From: Mycolicibacillus koreensis
Lineage (GTDB): Bacteria > Actinomycetota > Actinomycetes > Mycobacteriales > Mycobacteriaceae
NCBI RefSeq assembly: GCF_002104795.1
Contig: NZ_NCXO01000028.1
Coordinates: forward strand, 1-55,554
Direction of reading: 5' to 3'
DNA: 55,554 bases
Below, piece after piece: positions 50,065-55,554 of the stretch. The first letter of the stretch is position 1. Every line of letters starts with the position of its first letter. The position numbers and the translations under genes are program-made. The notes beneath the pieces were generated by a model. The model did no database searches and was not told the origin of the DNA. It saw nothing but the letters and a program-made list of their open reading frames with translations.

Positions 50065-51086
50065 CCGAGATCATCGAACGCGCCGCGTCCGGCGCGGGCC
50101 CGCCGGACACCAGCATGACCATGGTTGCCGCTATCAACCGGTCGTTGCACGACGCGATGGCCGCCGACACCAGGGTGCTGGTCTTCGGTGAGGACGTCGG
50201 TGCCCTGGGCGGGGTGTTCCGGGTGACCGACGGGCTGTCCGAGACGTTCGGGGACAGCCGCTGCTTCGACACCCCGCTCTCGGAGTCGGGGATCATCGGC
50301 ATCGCGATCGGCCTGGCGATCCGCGGGTTCGTCCCGGTGCCCGAATTGCAGTTCGACGGCTTCTCCTACCCGGCGTTCGACCAGATCGTCAGCCACCTGG
50401 CGAAATACCGTATGCGCACCCGCGGAGACATCGCGATGCCGGTGACGGTGCGGATTCCCTCCTTCGGGGGAATCGGTGCGGTGGAACACCATTCGGAGTC
50501 CACCGAGACCTACTGGGTGCACACGGCCGGGCTCAAGGTCGTCACCCCTGCGACGCCGGGCGACGCCTATTGGCTGCTGCGTCACGCCATCGCGTGCCCC
50601 GACCCGGTGATGTATCTCGAACCGAAGCGGCGTTACTGGACGGCCGGACCGGTCGATCTGGCGACACCGGCACCGCCGATCGGTCGGGCCGTCATCCGTC
50701 GCGCCGGCGAGGACGTCACCGTGCTCACCTACGGAGGCCTGGTCGCCACCGCGATGTCAGCGGCGGCCTTGGCGGCCGAGCAACAGGGCCCGAGTCTGGA
50801 AGTGGTGGATCTGCGCAGTCTCAGCCCGTTGGATTTCGCCACGGTGGCCGATTCGGTGCGCCGCACAGGCCGGGCCGTGGTCCTTCACGAGGGGCCACGA
50901 ACGCTGGGGTTCGGTGCCGAGCTGGCGGCCCGGATCGCCGAGGAGATGTTCTACGAGCTGGAGGCTCCGGTGTTGCGGGCCACCGGATTTGACACGCCGT
51001 ATCCGCCGGCGCGGTTGGAGAAGGCCTGGCTGCCGGGTGTGGATCGGTTGATGGACTGCGTTCAACGCGTGATGGAGGCGCCGTGA
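50061..51086 (+). CDS. bkdB: Branched-chain keto-acid dehydrogenase E1 beta
   Basis: A 341-residue transketolase-like subunit. MTMVAAINRSLHDAMAADTRVLVFGEDVGALGGVFRVTDGL, TPLSESGIIGIAIGLAIRGFVPVPELQFDGF and EHHSESTETYWVHTAGLKVVTPATPGDAYWLLR are diagnostic for E1 beta. The C-terminal transketolase domain has VLTYGGLVATAM and EVVDLRSLSPLDFATV. ATG 50061 and the following GTG of bkdC both overlap their upstream stops (ATGA, GTGA), ensuring balanced translation of the complex. Confidence 0.94.
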   Translation: MTEIIERAASGAGPPDTSMTMVAAINRSLHDAMAADTRVLVFGEDVGALGGVFRVTDGLSETFGDSRCFDTPLSESGIIGIAIGLAIRGFVPVPELQFDGFSYPAFDQIVSHLAKYRMRTRGDIAMPVTVRIPSFGGIGAVEHHSESTETYWVHTAGLKVVTPATPGDAYWLLRHAIACPDPVMYLEPKRRYWTAGPVDLATPAPPIGRAVIRRAGEDVTVLTYGGLVATAMSAAALAAEQQGPSLEVVDLRSLSPLDFATVADSVRRTGRAVVLHEGPRTLGFGAELAARIAEEMFYELEAPVLRATGFDTPYPPARLEKAWLPGVDRLMDCVQRVMEAP

Positions 51087-52285
51087 GCCCGGGCGCTGAA
51101 CGGGTCGAGTCGTTTCTGGTGCCCGACCTCGGTGAGGGCCTTCTGGAAGTGACGATCACCGCCTGGCACGTCGGCGTCGGTGACGAGGTCGACCTCAACG
51201 CGCCGTTGTGCACTGTCGAGACGGCCAAGGCCGAGGTGGAGATCCCCAGCCCTTACCGCGGGCGGATCGCGGAGATCCGCGGCGCGCCCGGTGAGGTCCT
51301 CGACGTCGGCTCGTTGCTGGCACGTATCGCGGTCAGCGGCGGTGTTGACGACGCACCGCGCCGCGGCGGGCCCGAGGAGCGCGGCGGCGGGGAACGCCGG
51401 CCGGTGCTGGTCGGGTACGGCACCGACGACGGATTGGACATCAGCCGTCGCCCGATGCCGTCGCGGCCCCGAGCCCAGCCGGCGGCCCGCAAGCTCGCCG
51501 CCGAACTCGGCGTCGACCTGACCACCGTCGACCCCGGGCCCGCCGGGGTGATCACCACGGAGGCGGTGCTCGACGCCGCGGCCGGCGTCGAGGGCGAACT
51601 GGTCGACCTCGGCGCGGTTCAGGCGACGATGGCCCAGCGGATGAGCTTGGCGCACAGGGAGATTCCCGCTGCATCGGCGACTGTCGAAGTGGACGGCACC
51701 CGGCTGCTGCAGTTGCGCGACGGCATCGACGACCCGGACATCACCGTGTTCGCGCTGACGGTGCGGCTGACGGTGATGGCGCTGGCCCGCCACCAGAGCC
51801 TCAACGCGACCTGGGCGGCCGATTCGCGTGGTGCGGCCGGGCCGCGGGTGCGCTATCACCGGGGTGTGCACCTGGGGTTCGCCGCCGCCACCTCACGCGG
51901 ACTCTTGGTTCCGGTGATCCGCGACGCCGAGCAGCGCGGCACCCGCGATCTCGCCGCCGAGATCGCCCGGCTCACCGACGGAGCACGACGCGGAACACTG
52001 GGGCGCGCCGAGCTGCGGGGCTCGACGTTCACCGTGACCAATTTCGGCGCCCTCGGCGTCGACGAGGGCGTCCCGATCATCAACCCGCCGGAAGCCGCGA
52101 TTCTGGGGATGGGGTCGCTGCGGCCGCGCCCGGCGGTTCGCGACGGCACCCTGGTGATCGCCCCGTTGATGACGTTGACGTGCGTGTTCGATCACCGCAT
52201 CCTCGACGGAGCGCAGGTCGCGGCGTTCCTCACGGACCTGCGTGGACTCATCGAAGACCCCGCGTCCGCCGTCGCCGATCTCTGA
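51083..52285 (+). CDS. bkdC: Branched-chain keto-acid dehydrogenase E2 (dihydrolipoyl acyltransferase)
   Basis: A 400-residue E2 core. The lipoyl domain occupies about residues 10-85 with the modified Lys49 in VETAKAEVEIPSP; a charged linker follows, then an E3/E1-binding domain (ARKLAAELGVDLTTVDPGPAGVITTEAVL, about 132-165) and the catalytic domain with FDHRILDGAQ, His371 and Asp375 being the acyltransfer residues. GTG 51083 overlaps the bkdB stop by four bases. It transfers branched acyl groups to CoA, feeding the fadE19/acc part of the pathway. Confidence 0.94.
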   Translation: MSPGAERVESFLVPDLGEGLLEVTITAWHVGVGDEVDLNAPLCTVETAKAEVEIPSPYRGRIAEIRGAPGEVLDVGSLLARIAVSGGVDDAPRRGGPEERGGGERRPVLVGYGTDDGLDISRRPMPSRPRAQPAARKLAAELGVDLTTVDPGPAGVITTEAVLDAAAGVEGELVDLGAVQATMAQRMSLAHREIPAASATVEVDGTRLLQLRDGIDDPDITVFALTVRLTVMALARHQSLNATWAADSRGAAGPRVRYHRGVHLGFAAATSRGLLVPVIRDAEQRGTRDLAAEIARLTDGARRGTLGRAELRGSTFTVTNFGALGVDEGVPIINPPEAAILGMGSLRPRPAVRDGTLVIAPLMTLTCVFDHRILDGAQVAAFLTDLRGLIEDPASAVADL

Positions 52286-52334
52286 CGTTCGTTGGGGGTC
52301 GAGCTGGGTAGAAACCACTCCTGAGTCGCACGGA

Positions 52335-53318
52335 TCAGGGCGACAGTCGCCCGCGGCGCATGTGGGTGTGCGCCTGTTTGATGCGCCGGACGACGGGTGT
52401 GACGTCGGCGGTGCGTACCGGGGCCAGGCTGCCGATGGCGTCGGTGACGTAACCGAACAGGGCGTCCATGTCGCGGCAGTTCACGGCGCACATCAGGTTT
52501 GTCGGACCCGTCACCGCGGCGGCGAACGCGGTCTCGGGCCTGTTTGCGAGTGCGGTGCCCGTGGCCTCGAGTTCGCCTGGGGCGACGGCCATCCAGATGT
52601 AGGCGGCCGCCCTGGAGTCGAAGAAATCCGCGGCGATGTCGACCTCGGTGTGCAGCAGGCCGGCCGCGAACAGTTCGTTGAGCCGGGCGGTCACCCGAGA
52701 GCGGGGCCAGGCCAGTGTTCGTGCCAGCACGGCCGGTTTCGCGCGTCCATCACGTGCCAGCTCGGCAAGCAGCGGCTGGTCGTCGGGGCGCAACGACACC
52801 GATCCCGTGTCCGCGGGTGGCTTCTCGCCCGCGGTGCGGGTCAACATAGCCACCTGCTCGACGCTGAGCGGGTCGGCGAACGCATCCCATTCGGCGTTGC
52901 CACCCAGATACATCCGCATCATCGCCGCTGCGGTAACCGTCTGCACGGAAGGCGAGCGGGCCAAGACGTCGAGCAGGTTCTTCTCCGCCGCGTCCCGTGG
53001 ATCGATCCGGCAGACGCAGGTGATCTCGCCGCCTCCGCTCACCAGGCTGACCCAGGAGGTATCGTCGCGGGCGGCCAGCGACTCGGCGAGTTGCCCGGCG
53101 GCGCGCGGTGCCACCGCCACCCGCAGGAACCAGGTGCGTGCCCTCGACGTGCGCGGGTCCGGCACCGTCGCCACCTTGATCACCCCGTCGCGGCGCAGGG
53201 CCTGATAGCGGCGTCCGATGGTTTGAGGGGAGACCCCGAGAACGTCGGCGATCAGGTCGAACGACGCCCTGCCGTCACGCTGGAGGCAGTGCACGATTTG
53301 TCGGTCAATGCGATCCAT
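52335..53318 (-). CDS. Double-domain Lrp/AsnC family regulator
   Basis: A 327-residue protein made of two Lrp-like halves. The first has an HTH (MDRIDRQIVHCLQRDGRASFDLIADVLGVSPQTIGRRYQALRRDGVI) and a RAM-type domain to about residue 150; the second has another HTH (QPLLAELARDGRAKPAVLARTLAWPRSRVTARLNELFAAGLL) and a second RAM-type domain. Standard Lrp proteins are about 150 residues, so this is a fused duplication. It is divergent from the NmrA-like gene with a perfect palindrome between, so it probably controls that operon and itself. The ligand is unknown. Confidence 0.82.
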   Translation of the reverse strand: MDRIDRQIVHCLQRDGRASFDLIADVLGVSPQTIGRRYQALRRDGVIKVATVPDPRTSRARTWFLRVAVAPRAAGQLAESLAARDDTSWVSLVSGGGEITCVCRIDPRDAAEKNLLDVLARSPSVQTVTAAAMMRMYLGGNAEWDAFADPLSVEQVAMLTRTAGEKPPADTGSVSLRPDDQPLLAELARDGRAKPAVLARTLAWPRSRVTARLNELFAAGLLHTEVDIAADFFDSRAAAYIWMAVAPGELEATGTALANRPETAFAAAVTGPTNLMCAVNCRDMDALFGYVTDAIGSLAPVRTADVTPVVRRIKQAHTHMRRGRLSP

Positions 53319-53336
53319 CCTGAAGATTCTGCCGTT

Positions 53337-53350
53337 GACGACATGTCGTC
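53337..53350. promoter_or_regulatory. Palindromic operator candidate for the Lrp-type regulator
   Basis: GACGACATGTCGTC is a perfect 14-bp palindrome, 19 bp upstream of the regulator start and 100 bp before the divergent gene. A related TTATGTCGC half lies at about 53358-53366, giving a repeated ATGTCG unit spaced by two helical turns. Confidence 0.55.
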
Positions 53351-53449
53351 GTGCACGTTATGTCGCAACCTCCCCGCTGTGGTTAGAGATCAGTCGGCTG
53401 GACGGCGGAGTATCGGCGTTGCACCGAGATCCTTCGAAAGGGGAACGAC

Positions 53450-54331
53450 ATGACCGTGCTGATCACCGGTGGCACCGGGCTGGTTGGCTCACATGTGATC
53501 GCCGAAGTTCTGGCCCGTGGCGAACGTGTGCGGACCTTGTCGCGTCGCCCCGACACCTCCGCGCTGCCGGCGGATGTCGAGGTGGTGGCGGGCTCGCTCA
53601 GCGACACCGCCGCCATGCGCACCGCACTGGACGGCGTCGACGGTCTGTTCCTGCTCAGCCCGGTCTCCCTCGACGAGCTGACCGGATCACTGCAGACCCT
53701 GGACCTGGCTCGAGCCGCCGGCGTCGAGGCGGTGGTCTACCTGTCGGTCATCCACGCCGACATCTTCACCGACCCGCCGCACTTCGCGGCCAAGGCTGCG
53801 GTCGAGAAGGCGATGGCCGACTTCGGTATTCACGCCACGGTGCTGCGGCCCGGCATTTACCTGCAGAACGATCTCGCGCTGCGAGACCGACTGATCCACG
53901 ACGGCGTCTACGACCCGCCGGTCGGCAACGCTGCGGCGCTGTTCACCGACGTCGGCGACCTCGCCGAGGTTGCGGCCGCGGAACTGCTGCGCCGGCTGGC
54001 GGCGCCCGCCGCGCCCGCGGTGACACTCGACGTCGTCGCCCCCCAGATTCTGGGCGGCGATCGGATCGCGGAGATCTGGTCGGCGATCCTGGGACGCCAA
54101 ATCCGGTACGGAGGCGACGATCTCGATCGGATGGAGGCGACCTTCGCCGGGATCCTGCCAAACTGGCTTGCCTACGACCTGCGGCTGATGTACCGGCGCT
54201 TCCAGCGTGACGGGATGATTGCGGCGCCGGGTACCGATCAGCGACTGAAGGAAATTCTGGGTCGCCCCATGCGCAGCTATACCGAGTTCGCCCGCGAGAC
54301 CGCCGAGTCCTGGAAAGCGGTGCACGCGTGA
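53450..54331 (+). CDS. NmrA-like NAD(P)-binding protein (atypical SDR)
   Basis: A 293-residue protein with an N-terminal Rossmann fold: VLITGGTGLVGSHVIAEVLARG carries the GGxGxxG loop (residues 7-13), RTLSRRP suggests NADP binding, and GLFLLSP and VVYLSVIHAD follow. The later YxxxK catalytic pair of classical SDRs is not evident, as in NmrA/quinone-reductase relatives. AAAGGGGA precedes ATG 53450. It overlaps the following SDR gene by four bases. Enzyme or redox-sensor roles are both possible. Confidence 0.8.
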   Translation: MTVLITGGTGLVGSHVIAEVLARGERVRTLSRRPDTSALPADVEVVAGSLSDTAAMRTALDGVDGLFLLSPVSLDELTGSLQTLDLARAAGVEAVVYLSVIHADIFTDPPHFAAKAAVEKAMADFGIHATVLRPGIYLQNDLALRDRLIHDGVYDPPVGNAAALFTDVGDLAEVAAAELLRRLAAPAAPAVTLDVVAPQILGGDRIAEIWSAILGRQIRYGGDDLDRMEATFAGILPNWLAYDLRLMYRRFQRDGMIAAPGTDQRLKEILGRPMRSYTEFARETAESWKAVHA

Positions 54332-54987
54332 GTCGGAACATCGTTGTGATCGGGGTGTCCCAAGGTATCGGGCGCGGCTTGGCCGAAGAGCATCTGCGCC
54401 GAGGCTGGACGGTCACCGGCACCGTTCGCACGACGCCGCCGGACCGTGTGGCCGGGAACTTCGCCATCGAAATGCTCGACACCACGGACGAAGACGGTCT
54501 GCAGACTGTGATGGAGCGACTTCCGGACGGCATCGACAGGCTGATCGTCTCCGCGGGCATCGCCGGGCCGGCGGGGCCCGTGGGCGAGGTCACCGCCGGA
54601 GACTTTCTGCGCACACTCGAGGTCAATACCCTTGCGCCGCTGCGGATCATCGATCGAGTTGCCGCGCACGTGACACCCCGCGGCATGCTGGTGGTGCTCT
54701 CGTCCAGCCAAGGCAGTATCGCGCTCAACGACGATGCGCATCACGAGACCTACCGGATCAGCAAGGCCGGGCTGAACATGGGATTGAAGAGCGTTGCCGT
54801 ACGTCGTGACGACGACCGCACCTACGTGGCGATGAATCCCGGCTGGGTGCGCACCGAGATCGGCACCGAACGCGCGCTGCTGTCGGTGGCGGAGAGCGTG
54901 CCCGCGGTCACCGACGTGCTCGACGCGCTGGACGGCACGGCCGGCATCCATTTCGTGGACTACCAAGGTGATCGACTACCTTGGTGA
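54328..54987 (+). CDS. Short-chain dehydrogenase/reductase
   Basis: A 219-residue SDR (GVSQGIGRGLAEEHLRRGWTVTGTVR at the N-terminus; SAGIAGPAG in place of NNAG; catalytic Ser in VVLSSSQGSI, Tyr and Lys in TYRISKAGLNM). The start GTG 54328 overlaps the NmrA-like stop (GTGA), so the two form an operon under the double Lrp regulator. The substrate is unknown. A small inverted repeat overlaps its 3' end. Confidence 0.82.
   Translation: MSRNIVVIGVSQGIGRGLAEEHLRRGWTVTGTVRTTPPDRVAGNFAIEMLDTTDEDGLQTVMERLPDGIDRLIVSAGIAGPAGPVGEVTAGDFLRTLEVNTLAPLRIIDRVAAHVTPRGMLVVLSSSQGSIALNDDAHHETYRISKAGLNMGLKSVAVRRDDDRTYVAMNPGWVRTEIGTERALLSVAESVPAVTDVLDALDGTAGIHFVDYQGDRLPW
54962..54985 (+). terminator. Weak hairpin at the end of the SDR gene
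   Basis: ACCAAGGT (54962-54969) and ACCTTGGT (54978-54985) are exact reverse complements around an 8-base loop, reaching into the stop codon. No T-tract follows. It may end transcription before the mobile-element debris; the 120 bp that follow hold no other feature. Confidence 0.4.
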
Positions 54988-55110
54988 AAGAGCGGCGTCG
55001 CGGCTGCGATGTAACGGCCGCCCGACAACGTTGGCGCCGCTCGTTGTGTGGGTGATTGTAGGTCGATCGAGTGGCACTAGACGGATGGTTTGGGCGTCGG
55101 TGGTCACCAG

Positions 55111-55302
55111 TCAGGCCGGGTGCGGAGTTCTCTCCCCAGGGCTGCGGTCGGTTAGCAGGCTGCGCACGTCGTGGATGAAGCCTTCGGTGTCATCAAGGCC
55201 GAATGCGGTGCGCTGTAAGACGAAGCCGTGCAGCAGAGCCAGGATGACCCGGGTCCCGCGCTTGGGGTCCAGTTCGGCGGGGACCGTACCGGTGGTTGTG
55301 CC
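55111..55302 (-). pseudogene. C-terminal fragment of a TetR family regulator
   Basis: The minus strand reads TVPAELDPKRGTRVILALLHGF, then LQRTAFGLDDTEGFIHDVRSLL, ending in a stop at 55111-55113. This is the typical last helices of a TetR ligand-binding domain. The frame is closed by TGA at 55305 to 55303, and all upstream helices and the DNA-binding domain are missing. The break coincides with transposase-like sequence, so the gene was probably cut by an insertion. Confidence 0.55.
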
Positions 55303-55307
55303 TCAGC

Positions 55308-55554
55308 ATGGTCTGTGAGCGCAAGGTGTTCACCGTGTATGTGCCCGGAATCCCGGCGCGGGCGCGGGTGACCCTGCGGGCCAAGGCGATGATGGCCACC
55401 GCGGTACTCGACGAGGACCGTTCGGTGGCCGCAGTAGCCGGTGCTTACCGCTGCGGTTGGTACACCGTGCACGACGGTGACTATCGGCGCCGATCGTCGC
55501 CGCCGCGCGGTGTTCCTCCGCGAGGTTCGCAGACACGGCCGTTCGACCGCTGTC
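55308..55554 (+). mobile_element. Fragment of an ISL3-type transposase
   Basis: From ATG 55308 the text MVCERKVFTVYVPGIPARARVT, then ATAVLDEDRSVAAVAGAYRCGWYTVH, matches the end of the zinc-finger region and the helix-turn-helix of ISL3-like transposases. After about 55475 the similarity stops and the frame becomes Arg-rich. The catalytic domain and terminal repeats are not visible. The fragment runs to the window edge and could continue beyond it. Confidence 0.5.

Overview
The window comes from a high-GC actinobacterium of the family Mycobacteriaceae. The evidence is a 3095-residue type I fatty acid synthase followed by acpS, a PPE protein of the SVP type, an MmpS/MmpL pair, an L,D-transpeptidase of the LdtMt2 (LppS) type, a CmrA-type mycolate reductase, and a gene order that follows the M. 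tuberculosis stretch from fas (Rv2524c) to bkdC (Rv2495c). I cannot name the species from sequence alone.

Layout. (1) 1-4.4 kb: the tail of a small protein that may be a type VII secretion substrate, a perfect 19-bp hairpin, a PPE-SVP gene preceded by a tiny in-frame leader ORF, then a leftward operon araC-type regulator / lipocalin-like protein / FadD19-like acyl-CoA ligase. (2) 4.4-9.6 kb: a methyltransferase, a leftward acyl-CoA dehydrogenase, and a divergent rightward operon SDR / thiolase / acyl-CoA dehydrogenase, together a beta-oxidation-type module. (3) 9.6-11.8 kb: a leftward MFS transporter and a di-iron-like 'metal-dependent hydrolase'. (4) 11.9-15.3 kb: a two-gene operon of an ATP-grasp ligase and an unrecognised 678-residue protein whose C-terminal half carries a papain-like Cys/His/Asn layout. 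I consider this the best candidate for an undescribed system. (5) 15.3-25.4 kb: a 369-bp regulatory region with repeated half-sites, fas, then acpS. (6) 25.4-31.7 kb: M20 peptidase, ECF sigma factor plus VOC protein, bcp, a DUF3618 protein, a Tat-type GH16 glucanase, a strong bidirectional terminator, tRNA-Lys and ldtB. (7) 31.8-35.2 kb: an mmpS-mmpL operon whose promoter carries a CsoR/RicR-like palindrome.

(8) 35.2-38.0 kb: an accessory island directly downstream of the 3' end of tRNA-His. It holds an IS3 remnant, an AT-richer four-TM protein of unknown function, an EspC-like small protein with an apparent frameshift at its start, and two related, partly decayed small genes. (9) 38.1-43.4 kb: tRNA-His, orn, a HerA/DUF853-like ATPase, cmrA and an MFS protein sharing a 35-bp, apparently leaderless divergent promoter, and an Rv2507-like proline-rich membrane protein. 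(10) 43.5-52.3 kb: the branched-chain keto-acid region, with the BkaR repressor divergent from accD1-accA1-fadE19, then bkdA-bkdB-bkdC. (11) 52.3-55.55 kb: a double Lrp/AsnC regulator divergent from an NmrA-like reductase and an SDR, then a TetR fragment next to an ISL3-type transposase fragment.

How the genes fit together: fas and acpS make and activate the acyl chains that later become mycolates. CmrA carries out the final mycolate reduction. BkdABC, FadE19 and AccA1/AccD1 form most of the leucine/isovalerate degradation pathway, feeding acetyl-CoA. The FadD, FadE and thiolase genes break down other acyl chains. The core genes are dense, with many 4-nt stop/start overlaps. The accessory material is concentrated between mmpL and tRNA-His and at the right edge.
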